This document shows positions 1 to 8,800 of a stretch of 64,000 nucleotides of DNA, one piece after another. Below the pieces are notes generated by a model. That model made no database searches. It was given only the letters and a program-made list of their open reading frames with translations, and was not told the origin of the DNA. The stretch covers positions 3,968,001 to 4,032,000 of the forward strand of contig NZ_CP052860.1 of assembly GCF_012935715.1 (NCBI RefSeq), given 5' to 3'. Source of the stretch: Pseudomonas sp. ADAK13. Its GTDB lineage: Bacteria > Pseudomonadota > Gammaproteobacteria > Pseudomonadales > Pseudomonadaceae. The position numbers were made by a program, and so were the translations under genes. Position 1 is the stretch's first letter; the number at the start of each line of letters is the position of its first letter.

Positions 1-977
1 CCCACGATCTGTCCCTGGATTTGATCGGGGCCGGTGGCCGCCTGGGGCTCAATGGGCTGGTGTGCAAGGCGCCGGCGAAAATGCCGGTGTCGGTGATGGG
101 GCTCGATTTCCCCAACCCGGTCGGCCTGGCGGCTGGCCTGGACAAGAACGGTGCAGCCATCGACGGTTTTGCGCAGTTGGGTTTTGGCTTTGTCGAAATC
201 GGCACGGTGACCCCTCGGCCGCAACCGGGCAATCCCAAGCCGCGGATCTTCCGCCTGCCGGAAGCCGAGGCGATCATCAATCGCATGGGCTTCAACAACC
301 TGGGTGTGGATAACTTGCTGTCGCGGGTCCAGGCGGCGAAGTACAAGGGCATCCTGGGGATCAACATCGGCAAGAACTTCGACACGCCGGTAGAACGTGC
401 CGTGGATGACTACCTGATTTGCCTGGACAAGGTCTACGCCCACGCCAGCTACGTCACAGTCAACGTCAGCTCCCCGAACACCCCGGGGCTGCGCAGCCTG
501 CAGTTTGGCGACTCCCTCAAGCAATTGCTCGAAGCCTTGCGCCAGCGCCAGGAAGACCTGGCTGTGCGCCACGGCAAGCGCGTGCCGTTGGCGATCAAGA
601 TTGCCCCGGACATGAGCGATGAAGAAACCGTGCTGGTGGCCCAGGCCCTGGTGGACTCGGGCATGGATGCGGTGATCGCCACCAACACCACCCTGAGCCG
701 CGTCGGTGTCGAAGGCCTGGCCTTTGGTGACGAGGCGGGCGGCCTGTCCGGTGCGCCGGTACGCGACCAGAGCACCCACATCGTCAAGGTGCTGGCGGCC
801 GAGCTGGGTGGGCGCTTGCCGATCATTGCGGTGGGTGGCATCACCGAGGGCAAGCACGCGGCCGAGAAAATCGCCGCAGGTGCAAGCCTGGTACAGCTGT
901 ATTCCGGCTTTATCTACAAGGGCCCGGCGTTGATTCGCCAGTCTGTGGATGCAATCGCCGCACTGCCAAGAGGTTAA
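1..977 (+). CDS. pyrD: dihydroorotate dehydrogenase (quinone), 5' end cut off by window
   Basis: Class 2 dihydroorotate dehydrogenase, the membrane-associated FMN enzyme that oxidises dihydroorotate to orotate with quinone in pyrimidine synthesis. The frame is already open at base 3, so the true start lies before the window; 324 codons are visible against a family length near 340, so only about 16-18 N-terminal residues are missing. Visible signatures are the FMN/substrate region [11 protein letters not shown], the NRMGFNN substrate loop, the [12 protein letters not shown] segment carrying the class 2 catalytic serine, and the C-terminal phosphate-binding GGI…[10 protein letters not shown]. 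It converges with rmf; the hairpin that follows has its T-run on the minus strand. The family assignment is secure. Confidence 0.97.
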   Translation, partial: HDLSLDLIGAGGRLGLNGLVCKAPAKMPVSVMGLDFPNPVGLAAGLDKNGAAIDGFAQLGFGFVEIGTVTPRPQPGNPKPRIFRLPEAEAIINRMGFNNLGVDNLLSRVQAAKYKGILGINIGKNFDTPVERAVDDYLICLDKVYAHASYVTVNVSSPNTPGLRSLQFGDSLKQLLEALRQRQEDLAVRHGKRVPLAIKIAPDMSDEETVLVAQALVDSGMDAVIATNTTLSRVGVEGLAFGDEAGGLSGAPVRDQSTHIVKVLAAELGGRLPIIAVGGITEGKHAAEKIAAGASLVQLYSGFIYKGPALIRQSVDAIAALPRG

Positions 978-990
978 TCGCCGCCCATTA

Positions 991-1013
991 AAAAGGGCTC
1001 CTTGAAGGAGCCC
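991..1013 (-). terminator. rho-independent terminator downstream of rmf, between convergent pyrD and rmf
   Basis: Perfect 9-bp inverted repeat (995-1003 with 1005-1013, GGGCTCCTT/AAGGAGCCC). The A-run at 989-994 becomes a T-run when read on the minus strand, so it best serves rmf, about 85 nt downstream of the rmf stop. On the plus strand no T-run follows, so pyrD may use it only weakly. Confidence 0.75.
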
Positions 1014-1098
1014 CTGGGCCGAAGCCCGCCGCCCGGATGGGGCGTGCGTGGTTAAGGTGTTGCGTATTCGTGGTGGTGTCGGAATTAAATGCCCTTGA

Positions 1099-1314
1099 TT
1101 AGCCGACGGCGTGAAGTTCGTTGAGTCTGTGGATTCCCGCAGTGCCAGTCATACCGTCCCAGTTGTCGCCGCGTCCTTCTCGCCAGCCGTTGATCCAGGC
1201 TTGGCGTACCGACGGTAGAGTAAATGGGCAAAGCTCACGGGATTTGCCATGAACGCCATATTGATATCCGCGTAAAAATGCTCTTTCCAACGGATCACGC
1301 TTAAGTCTTCTCAT
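1099..1314 (-). CDS. rmf: ribosome modulation factor
   Basis: 71-residue basic protein matching ribosome modulation factor, which binds 70S ribosomes in stationary phase and promotes inactive 100S dimers. It starts MRRLKRDPLERAF and carries the family core GYQYGVHGKSRELCPF and the RQAWINGWREGR segment. Length is slightly above the 55-residue E. coli protein and usual for pseudomonads. An SD-like AGGG lies just before the ATG. It is transcribed alone, convergent with pyrD and divergent from rlmKL. Its upstream DNA (1352-1385) can form two strong hairpins that would lie in the mRNA leader if transcription starts far upstream, which may matter because the family is growth-phase controlled. Confidence 0.95.
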   Translation of the reverse strand: MRRLKRDPLERAFLRGYQYGVHGKSRELCPFTLPSVRQAWINGWREGRGDNWDGMTGTAGIHRLNELHAVG

Positions 1315-1846
1315 AGGGTGTTTCCCTCACTTGTTGACTGTCTTGATATCCTTCGGCCTCGTCCGAGGCCGGGCAGAGTTTTTCTGCCGTTGGTGGGCTC
1401 GCTGCCGGCGTGGCGAGCCTATGTGTCGGCGTCGTTACGGCGCCAACCTGTGTTGAGTTCTAACCAATAGGTCACATGGATTCAATGATCGTTTTGTCAT
1501 AAGCACGTAACGATAATGATGCTATAGCCATAAGCTGGGATGGCTTTTCGCCCCTTTTATTGGGCAAACCCCGCTATGATGTGCCCTTCAAAGAGGATGG
1601 GTTTAATCCTTTGGTGAGAATGCCCGTCTGTTGCAGTCGGTTATTATTCGACGAAGGGTCAGAATATTTCTTTTTGTTGCACCCAATCCATGAACTGCCC
1701 CGTCAATAAAGGCCCATAAGGCCTGTAGCCGGGGTGGAACGGCACATTCGTGCCACACGAGCGCTCTTCAAGAAAAGCGCTTGATTGAAAACCGAACGCG
1801 CGATGCGTCGCCCGTTCACTTATTGCTGAAAAGCCTGGAATGCCCC
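1315..1846. promoter_or_regulatory. 532-base divergent intergenic region between rmf and rlmKL
   Basis: No convincing gene. It must hold the promoters of rmf (minus) and rlmKL (plus). Next to rmf are two consecutive perfect hairpins: CGGCCTCG/CGAGGCCG at about 1353-1371, and GGCAGA/TTCTGCC at about 1372-1390. The 1450-1560 stretch is visibly AT-richer than the flanking genes. I could not fix a convincing -35/-10 pair for either gene. Confidence 0.45.
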
Positions 1847-4111
1847 ATGTCGGACCGTTTTGAACTCTTCCTCACTTGCCCCAAGGGCCTCGAAGGCCTG
1901 CTGATCGAGGAAGCCGTCGGGCTTGGCCTTGAGGAAGCCCGCGAGCACACCTCGGCCGTGCGCGGCATGGCCGACATGGAGACCGCCTACCGCCTGTGCC
2001 TCTGGTCGCGCCTGGCCAACCGCGTGTTGCTGGTGCTCAAGCGCTTCCCGATGAAGGACGCCGAAGACCTCTACCACGGCGTGCTGGACATCGAGTGGGA
2101 AGACCACATGCTTGCCGACGGCACCCTGGCCGTTGAATTCAGCGGCCATGGTTCGGGCATCGACAACACCCACTTCGGCGCGCTGAAGGTCAAGGATGCG
2201 ATTGTCGACAAGCTGCGCACCCCGACCGGCGAACGTCCGTCCATCGACAAGATCAACCCGGACCTGCGCATTCATCTGCGCCTGGACCGTGGCGAAGCGA
2301 TCCTGTCCCTCGACCTGTCCGGCCACAGCCTGCACCAGCGCGGTTATCGCCTGCAGCAGGGCGCTGCGCCGTTGAAAGAAAACCTGGCGGCGGCGATCCT
2401 GATTCGTTCCGGCTGGCCGCGTATTGCTGCCGAAGGCGGCGCGCTGAGCGACCCGATGTGCGGCGTCGGTACCTTCCTGGTGGAAGGCGCGATGATCGCC
2501 GCCGACATGGCGCCCAACCTGAACCGCGAGCTGTGGGGCTTCACCGCCTGGCTTGGTCACGTTCCGGCGCTGTGGAAGAAACTGCATACAGAGGCCAGCG
2601 AACGCGCCGCTATCGGCATGGCCAAGCCACCGCTGTGGATCCGTGGTTACGAAGCGGACCCTCGCCTGATCCAGCCGGCCCGTAACAACATCGAACGCGC
2701 AGGCCTCAGCCACTGGATCAAGATTTACCAGGGCGAAGTCGGCACCTTCGAGCCTCGCCCGGACCAGAACCAGAAAGGCCTGGTGATCTGCAACCCGCCG
2801 TACGGCGAGCGTCTGGGTGATGAAGCCAGCCTGTTGTACCTCTACCAGAACCTCGGCGAGCGTCTGCGCCAGGCGTGCCTGGGCTGGGAAGCGGCGGTGT
2901 TCACCGGTGCCCCGGACCTGGGCAAGCGCATGGGCATCCGCAGCCACAAACAGTATTCGTTCTGGAACGGCGCCTTGCCGTGCAAATTGCTGCTGATCAA
3001 GGTCACCCCGGACCAGTTCGTCACCGGCGAGCGTCGCACCCCGGAGCAGCGCCAGGCCGAACGCGAGCAGGCCGCCTACGATCAGGCGCCGACCGAGCCG
3101 CAAGAGCGTCAGTACAACAAGAACGGTAACCCGATCAAACCCGCCCCGGCCCCTGTGGTCGAGCAGGCGCGCTTGAGCGAAGGCGGGCAGATGTTTGCCA
3201 ACCGCCTGCAAAAGAACCTGAAGCTGCTGGGCAAGTGGGCCAAGCGCGAAGGCGTCGATTGCTACCGTGTGTACGATGCCGACATGCCGGAATACTCCAT
3301 GGCCATCGACCTGTACCACGACTGGGTTCACGTCCAGGAATACGTGGCGCCGAAGTCCATCGACCCGGAAAAAGCCTCGGCCCGCATGTTCGATGCCCTG
3401 GCGGCCATTCCCCAGGCGCTGGGCATCGACAAGAATCGCGTGGTGGTCAAGCGTCGCGAACGCCAGAGCGGCACCAAGCAGTACGAGCGCCAGAGCGCCC
3501 AGGGCAAGTTCACCGAAGTCAGTGAAGGCGGCGTCAAGTTGTTGGTCAACCTGACCGATTACCTGGACACCGGCCTGTTCCTCGACCATCGCCCAATGCG
3601 CATGCGCATCCAGAAAGAGGCGGCCGGCAAGCGCTTCCTCAACCTGTATTGCTACACCGCCACTGCCAGTGTGCACGCCGCCAAGGGTGGCGCGCGCAGC
3701 ACCACCAGCGTCGACCTGTCGAAAACCTATCTGGACTGGGCACGCCGCAACTTCTCCCTCAACGGTTTCTCCGACAAGAACCGCCTGGAGCAGGGCGACG
3801 TCATGGCCTGGCTGGAAGCCAGCCGCGATGAGTTCGACATGATCTTCATCGACCCGCCGACCTTCTCCAACTCCAAGCGCATGGAAGGCATCTTCGACGT
3901 GCAACGTGACCACGTGCAGTTGCTGGACCTGGCCATGGCGCGCCTGGCGCCGGGCGGCGTGTTGTACTTCTCGAACAACTTCCGCAAGTTCCAGCTGGAA
4001 GACAACCTCGTCGAGCGATATGCCGTCGAGGAGATCAGTGACAAGACCATCGACCCGGATTTTGCGCGCAACGCCAAGATCCATCGGGCGTGGAAAATCA
4101 GCGCTCGCTGA
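1847..4111 (+). CDS. rlmL: bifunctional 23S rRNA methyltransferase RlmKL
   Basis: Fused two-domain SAM-dependent enzyme that makes m2G2445 (RlmL, N-terminal half) and m7G2069 (RlmK, C-terminal half) in 23S rRNA. The ATG at 1847 gives MSDRFELFLTCPKGLE, the family's normal start; the frame is open further upstream to a TTG at 1781, but that extension is not family-like. Order: THUMP region (about 1-160), RlmL domain with catalytic motif NPPYGERLG, a charged linker (about 400-450, QA/EREQ-rich), then the RlmK domain with DPPTFSNSKRM. 754 residues, somewhat longer than the 702-residue E. coli protein. It is followed by a strong terminator and appears monocistronic. Confidence 0.95.
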   Translation: MSDRFELFLTCPKGLEGLLIEEAVGLGLEEAREHTSAVRGMADMETAYRLCLWSRLANRVLLVLKRFPMKDAEDLYHGVLDIEWEDHMLADGTLAVEFSGHGSGIDNTHFGALKVKDAIVDKLRTPTGERPSIDKINPDLRIHLRLDRGEAILSLDLSGHSLHQRGYRLQQGAAPLKENLAAAILIRSGWPRIAAEGGALSDPMCGVGTFLVEGAMIAADMAPNLNRELWGFTAWLGHVPALWKKLHTEASERAAIGMAKPPLWIRGYEADPRLIQPARNNIERAGLSHWIKIYQGEVGTFEPRPDQNQKGLVICNPPYGERLGDEASLLYLYQNLGERLRQACLGWEAAVFTGAPDLGKRMGIRSHKQYSFWNGALPCKLLLIKVTPDQFVTGERRTPEQRQAEREQAAYDQAPTEPQERQYNKNGNPIKPAPAPVVEQARLSEGGQMFANRLQKNLKLLGKWAKREGVDCYRVYDADMPEYSMAIDLYHDWVHVQEYVAPKSIDPEKASARMFDALAAIPQALGIDKNRVVVKRRERQSGTKQYERQSAQGKFTEVSEGGVKLLVNLTDYLDTGLFLDHRPMRMRIQKEAAGKRFLNLYCYTATASVHAAKGGARSTTSVDLSKTYLDWARRNFSLNGFSDKNRLEQGDVMAWLEASRDEFDMIFIDPPTFSNSKRMEGIFDVQRDHVQLLDLAMARLAPGGVLYFSNNFRKFQLEDNLVERYAVEEISDKTIDPDFARNAKIHRAWKISAR

Positions 4112-4125
4112 TCGCTGCCTGCCTG

Positions 4126-4166
4126 AAGCCGCAAGCTTGGATTATTCCGGCCTTGCGGCTTTTTTG
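4126..4166 (+). terminator. terminator of rlmKL
   Basis: AAGCCGCAAG at 4126-4135 pairs with CTTGCGGCTT at 4152-4161, followed by a T-run, 15 nt after the rlmKL stop. Confidence 0.85.
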
Positions 4167-4251
4167 CGCTGGTCAAACGCCAGTCCTGTGGCTATAACTT
4201 AAGGCCTGGCCAAAGTGACGCACCTGCACGCTGGCGTTTCGAGTCTTGTCT

Positions 4252-6651
4252 ATGCCGCTGCACGCCGTCCGCCCGAAAATCCTAGGCTTTATCAGTGAGC
4301 AGGTGTCGGCGTGGCTGGTGGCGGTAGTGGTGTTTCTGACGGGAATCGCACTGACGGTCATCGTCGCCTGGACCGCCTCCGATCTCTATCAGCAGCAGCT
4401 GCGCCAGCGCTTCCAGTTGCTGGTCAACGAGCGTTACAGCCGCCTCCAGGAACGTTTCGAGGACCAGGAGCAACGCCTGGGCAGCCTGCGGCGGTTCTTC
4501 GTCAATTCCAATACAGTCTCCCGCGCAGAGTTCGACGGTTTCGCGCAGCCTTTGCTGCTGCGTACCCGCGCCTATGCCTGGGCGCCCCGGGTGTTGCGTG
4601 ACCAACGCAGTGCGTTTGAGCAAGAGGTGACGGCTGAGCGCCGCGCGAGCTTCTCCATTCGCGAATTGAACACGGCCGGTGAACTGACCCCGGCCAGCCA
4701 GCGCGATGAGTATGTGCCGGTGCTGTACAGCCAGACCCAGAGCCTGCTTGGCTCGCCGTTGGGGTTTGACCTGCTGGCCCAGCCATTGCGGCGCTCGGCG
4801 GTGGAGCGTGCGCAACAGTCAGGGAAAATGGCCGTGTCCCAGCCCATGCAACTGGTGGGTGTGGAGCCGGCCTACGCCATGGGCGTGCTGCTGGTGGCGC
4901 CGGTCAGCCGGGCACCGACGACACAAGTGCCCGTCAGCGAACCTTACGGTTACGTGATGGCGGTGATCAGCATGCGCCAACTGGTGGCCGATGGTTTGCC
5001 CAAGGCTGACCGGGACAACCTGGTGATACAAATCGTCGACACTTCCGACGCAGAAAAACGAGTGCTGTACGAATCCAGCAATGCCCTGGCAGACAGCGAC
5101 CTGGTAGCCGCACGCCGGCTGACCCTGGGTGACCACATCTACGCCTTGAGCCTGCGCCCCAGCCAGGTGTTCCAGCAGGGCAATCATTCTTCGTTGATCA
5201 GTATCCTGGTCACGGGCAGCCTGCTGAGCCTGTTGCTCAGTGCGTTGCTCTATGTGTTGGTCAGTCAGCGCCAGCGCGCCTTGAAACTGGTGGAGCAGCG
5301 CACGGCCCAGTTGCGTCAACGTGAACAGGAGCTGCGGGGCACCCATGGCCAGTTGCGCAGCGTGCTCAATGCGGCGACCCAGGTGGCGATTATTGCCACT
5401 GACCTGCGCGGCGTGATCACCACTTTCAACGCCGGCGCCGAGCAGATGCTGGGCTTTGAGGCGGACGAGGTACTGGGCCACCTGACCCTCGAAAGCCTGC
5501 ACCTGGCGCCCGAGCTGGAAGCCCGCGCTGTGCAGTTGAGCGCAGCGCTGGGCAAGCGCATTCCGCCCGGCCAGGCGATGCTGGTGGACAGCGCCGATAC
5601 CGTTCACGAAGCCCGCGAGTGGACGCTGGTGCGCAAGGGGGGCAGCCAACTGACGGTGAACATGCTCGCCACTGTGTTGCTGGATGAGCACGGCCTGTGG
5701 GTCGGGCACCTGGCGATCTGCCTGGATGTCACCGAGCAGAAGCGCGCCTATGAGGCACTGGCCGCACGGGATCGGCTGCTGAAGAAACTCAGTGCCCATG
5801 TGCCCGGCGGCATTTTCCAGTTCATTCTGGAGCCGAACGATGTCTCGCGTTTCATTTATGCCAGCGACGGCATTCGCGATATCTACGAAATCGAGCCGGC
5901 GCTGTTGCAGCAGGATGCGAGCAAGGTGTTCGAGCGGATTCATCCTCAGGACGTTGAACGGGTACGCGAGTCCATTCGGCTGTCTACCTTGCAACTGAGC
6001 CATTGGCGTGAAGAGTACCGGGTGCTGCTGCCCCAGCGCGGGCTGCGCTGGATTCGCGGTGAAGCGACCCCGGAAGAATTGCCCGGCGGTGGTACGTTAT
6101 GGCATGGCTATGTATCGGACATTTCCGACCTCAAGCGGGTCGAGGAAGAGCTGCGGGCGTTGTCGATTACCGACTCGTTGACGGGGATTCACAACCGGCG
6201 TTATTTCCAGGACCGATTGAAGGCCGAGATGACCCGGGTCAAGCGCGCCTCGGGGGCATTGTCGGTGATCATGCTCGACATCGACCACTTCAAGCGCATC
6301 AACGACCAGCACGGCCACGCGGCGGGCGATGAGGTGCTCAAGCAATTGTGCCGGCGCATCAGCCAGCGGTTGCGACGCACGGATGTGTTTTGCCGGCTGG
6401 GGGGCGAGGAGTTTGTGGTGTTGTGCCCCAATACCGATGGCAGCCAGGCCTTCAGTGTTGCCCTGGAGTTGTGGCAAGCGTTGCGCAGCACGCCGATGGA
6501 CGGTGTGGGGACGGTGACGGCGAGCTTCGGGGTGGCCAGTTGGCGCGTCGAGGAGGGCGTTGACGGCTTGTTGCTGCGGGCGGATTCGGGGGTGTATGCG
6601 GCGAAGCAGGCGGGCAGGGATAGGGTGGAGGCAGAACGGTTGCCGGCTTGA
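4252..6651 (+). CDS. membrane CHASE–PAS–PAS diguanylate cyclase
   Basis: 799-residue inner-membrane sensor predicted to make cyclic-di-GMP. An N-terminal membrane segment (about 18-40) and a second at about 315-342 enclose a periplasmic CHASE-type ligand domain. Then come a PAS domain (about 370-490, ATDLRGVITTFNAGAEQMLGF), a second PAS-like fold (about 510-635, starting near SAHVPGGIFQF), and a C-terminal GGDEF domain. The catalytic loop is LGGEEF, an active-type motif, and RRTD five residues before it is an intact allosteric inhibition (I) site. The ATG at 4252 is preferred over the TTG at 4246. The ligand cannot be told from sequence. It is monocistronic, converging with dacB. Confidence 0.88.
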   Translation: MPLHAVRPKILGFISEQVSAWLVAVVVFLTGIALTVIVAWTASDLYQQQLRQRFQLLVNERYSRLQERFEDQEQRLGSLRRFFVNSNTVSRAEFDGFAQPLLLRTRAYAWAPRVLRDQRSAFEQEVTAERRASFSIRELNTAGELTPASQRDEYVPVLYSQTQSLLGSPLGFDLLAQPLRRSAVERAQQSGKMAVSQPMQLVGVEPAYAMGVLLVAPVSRAPTTQVPVSEPYGYVMAVISMRQLVADGLPKADRDNLVIQIVDTSDAEKRVLYESSNALADSDLVAARRLTLGDHIYALSLRPSQVFQQGNHSSLISILVTGSLLSLLLSALLYVLVSQRQRALKLVEQRTAQLRQREQELRGTHGQLRSVLNAATQVAIIATDLRGVITTFNAGAEQMLGFEADEVLGHLTLESLHLAPELEARAVQLSAALGKRIPPGQAMLVDSADTVHEAREWTLVRKGGSQLTVNMLATVLLDEHGLWVGHLAICLDVTEQKRAYEALAARDRLLKKLSAHVPGGIFQFILEPNDVSRFIYASDGIRDIYEIEPALLQQDASKVFERIHPQDVERVRESIRLSTLQLSHWREEYRVLLPQRGLRWIRGEATPEELPGGGTLWHGYVSDISDLKRVEEELRALSITDSLTGIHNRRYFQDRLKAEMTRVKRASGALSVIMLDIDHFKRINDQHGHAAGDEVLKQLCRRISQRLRRTDVFCRLGGEEFVVLCPNTDGSQAFSVALELWQALRSTPMDGVGTVTASFGVASWRVEEGVDGLLLRADSGVYAAKQAGRDRVEAERLPA

Positions 6652-6655
6652 ACGT

Positions 6656-6685
6656 TGTGGTGAGGGGACAAGCCCCCTCACCACA
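6656..6685. terminator. long hairpin between convergent genes
   Basis: Twelve-base perfect arms (6656-6667 and 6674-6685, TGTGGTGAGGGG and its complement) between two converging reading frames. No T-run on either side, so termination is inferred from position and stem strength only. Confidence 0.5.
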
Positions 6686-6704
6686 GTGAACGGCATTGAA
6701 AGCG

Positions 6705-8165
6705 CTAGAGGACCGGCGCAGCCGTCGCCAGCTTCGGCTGGCGGTACAGGTCCAGCAGCACCTGGTCCAGCACCGAAGACGCGCCCCACGGTTTCGGATC
6801 GTTGAGAATCGCCACCACCGCCCAGGTATTGCCATTGTTGTCGCGACTGAACCCGGCGATCGCCCGCACGGTGTTCAGGGTACCGGTCTTGACGTGGGCT
6901 TCACCGCGCATGGCGGTGGTCTTCAGGCGTTTGCGCATGGTGCCGTCGGTGCCGGCAATCGGCAGCGAGCTGATGTATTCCGCCGCGTACGGGCTTCTCC
7001 ACGCCGCTTGCAGCATGGTCGCCATCTCACGGGCGCTGACTCGCTCGGCACGGGACAGGCCGGAGCCGTTCTCCATCACCAGATGCGGCGCGGTGATGCC
7101 TTTTTTCGCCAGCCACTGGCGCACCACGCGTTGGGCTGCCTTGGCGTCGTCGCCGTCGGCATCGGTGCGGAACTGCGCGCCCAGGCTCAGGAACAGCTGC
7201 TGGGCCATGGTGTTGTTACTGTATTTGTTGATGTCGCGGATGATCTCTGCCAGGTCCGGCGAGAACGCCCGGGCCAGCACTTTGGCGTTCTTTGGTACCG
7301 GCGCCTGGATATCGCGGCCCTGGATGCTGCCGCCCAGTTCCTTCCAGATCGCCCGAACAGCACCGGCGGTGTAGGTGGCGTGGTCCAGCAACGACAGATA
7401 GGTCTGCGAGCTGCAGCCATCCGCCAACTGGCCGCTGACGGTCACGGTGACGCTGCCATCGGCGGCGGTCATCGGGCTGTAGCGCACATCGCCCGTGCAT
7501 TGCTTGGCGTTGGAAACCTTGACCTGGTTGTCGATGCGGATGCTCGCAATCGGTGGCTCCACCGAGACCAGCACTTTGCCCGAGTCATTACGGGTGACGA
7601 AGCGCAGGGCCTTGAGGTTGACCATCAGGGCATCGGGCTTGACCAGGAACGGCTTGTTCTCGTCGTTGCCGTCGTCATTGAACTCCGGCAGTTGCGGCGG
7701 GATGAAGAAGCCGCGGTCCAGTACCAGGTCGCCGGTCACTTGCTGCACGCCATTGGCCCGCAGGTCGCGCATCAGCAGCCAGAGTTTTTCCATGTTCAGC
7801 TTGGGGTCGCCGCCGCCCTTGAGGTACAGGTTGCCGTTGAGGATGCCGCCGCTCAGGGTGCCGTCGGTGTAGAACTCGGTTTTCCACTGATGGTTGGGGC
7901 CGAGCATTTCCAGGGCCGCGTAGGTGGTGACCAGCTTCATGGTCGAGGCCGGGTTGACCGATACATCGGCATTGAACACGGTAGGCGTGCCCGGGCCATT
8001 GAGGGGAATCATCACCAGGGACAAGGCGTTGTTTTGCAGCTTGGCTTTCTGGAGGGCTTCCTGGACCTTGGGCGGCAGGGAAGTGTTGATCGGGGCGGCG
8101 GTAACGGAAAAGGCCAGGGGGAGCAGAAAACCGGCCAGCAACAATGGACGCAAAGATTTGATCAT
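6705..8165 (-). CDS. dacB: D-alanyl-D-alanine carboxypeptidase/endopeptidase (PBP4 family)
   Basis: Class C low-molecular-weight penicillin-binding protein that trims or cleaves peptidoglycan peptides in the periplasm. The chosen ATG (8165) gives MIKSLRPLLLAGFLL…, a clear signal peptide ending near TAA; an upstream ATG at 8228 would bury it. All three active-site motifs are present: SxxK as STMK (about residue 73), SxN as SNN (about residue 300) and KTG as KTGTLN (about 430). 486 residues is normal for the family. Single gene convergent with the diguanylate cyclase. Homologues affect AmpC induction in pseudomonads; that role is not visible here. Confidence 0.94.
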   Translation of the reverse strand: MIKSLRPLLLAGFLLPLAFSVTAAPINTSLPPKVQEALQKAKLQNNALSLVMIPLNGPGTPTVFNADVSVNPASTMKLVTTYAALEMLGPNHQWKTEFYTDGTLSGGILNGNLYLKGGGDPKLNMEKLWLLMRDLRANGVQQVTGDLVLDRGFFIPPQLPEFNDDGNDENKPFLVKPDALMVNLKALRFVTRNDSGKVLVSVEPPIASIRIDNQVKVSNAKQCTGDVRYSPMTAADGSVTVTVSGQLADGCSSQTYLSLLDHATYTAGAVRAIWKELGGSIQGRDIQAPVPKNAKVLARAFSPDLAEIIRDINKYSNNTMAQQLFLSLGAQFRTDADGDDAKAAQRVVRQWLAKKGITAPHLVMENGSGLSRAERVSAREMATMLQAAWRSPYAAEYISSLPIAGTDGTMRKRLKTTAMRGEAHVKTGTLNTVRAIAGFSRDNNGNTWAVVAILNDPKPWGASSVLDQVLLDLYRQPKLATAAPVL

Positions 8166-8400
8166 AAGAATTAAAACCCTACTGCTGAGGGGTAAAAAGG
8201 CGAGGGGTATGTACGAAAAATCCCTCAATGGTCATGAAAGTGTCGGCATTATGCCCCAAGGCAGTTGCACTTGTGGCTGAACGATAGCTGCTATTCGCGG
8301 TTTTTTTTACGGGCACTCTGCCGCCCGTCCCAGAGAATCGGGCAAAGGCCGGCTTAAACTGCTAAAGTGCCGCCCGTTATTACTTAAGAGGATTGTTCCA

Positions 8401-8745
8401 ATGGCGACTAACCGTTCCCGGCGTCTGCGCAAAAAACTGTGCGTTGATGAATTTCAAGAGCTGGGTTTCGAACTGAACCTGGACTTCAAAGAAGGTTTGG
8501 ACGATGAAGCGGTTGACGCTTTCCTCGAAGCATTCCTGACCGAAGCGATGGACGGCAACGGCCTGGACTACGTCGGCGGTGATGACTTCGGTCTGGTTTG
8601 CAAAGCCACCCGTGGTTCGGTCAACGAAGAGCAGCGTGCCGCTGTTGAAGCGTGGCTGAAGGCTCGTCCAGAGCTGACCCGCGTTGAAGTCAGCGCCCTG
8701 TTGGACGCTTGGCATCCAGAAAAGCCGATCAACCCGGCAGTCTGA
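8401..8745 (+). CDS. yggL: YggL family 50S-associated protein (DUF469)
   Basis: 114-residue acidic protein matching the YggL/DUF469 family, reported to associate with the large ribosomal subunit. Visible family features are the basic N-terminus MATNRSRRLRKKLCVDEFQ, the acidic helix LDDEAVDAFLEAF and the conserved YVGGDDFGLVC segment. AGAGGA a few bases before the ATG is a good ribosome-binding site. It is transcribed alone and ended by a strong terminator. Function in translation is by family only. Confidence 0.9.
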   Translation: MATNRSRRLRKKLCVDEFQELGFELNLDFKEGLDDEAVDAFLEAFLTEAMDGNGLDYVGGDDFGLVCKATRGSVNEEQRAAVEAWLKARPELTRVEVSALLDAWHPEKPINPAV

Positions 8746-8752
8746 TGTCATG

Positions 8753-8780
8753 AAAAAGCGACCCGCCCGGGTCGCTTTTT
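8753..8780. terminator. bidirectional terminator between yggL and benE-like gene
   Basis: GCGACCCG (8758-8765) pairs with CGGGTCGC (8768-8775), flanked by AAAAA and TTTTT, so it can act in both directions for two convergent genes. Confidence 0.88.
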
Positions 8781-8800
8781 CGTTTCCGGGTCGTAAAAAG

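Noticed and set aside
1820..4084. 754-codon open frame on the minus strand
   Set aside because: Antisense of rlmKL, whose catalytic motifs NPPYGE and DPPTF are on the plus strand.
6696..8174. 492-codon open frame on the plus strand
   Set aside because: Antisense of dacB, which has a signal peptide and all three penicillin-binding motifs.
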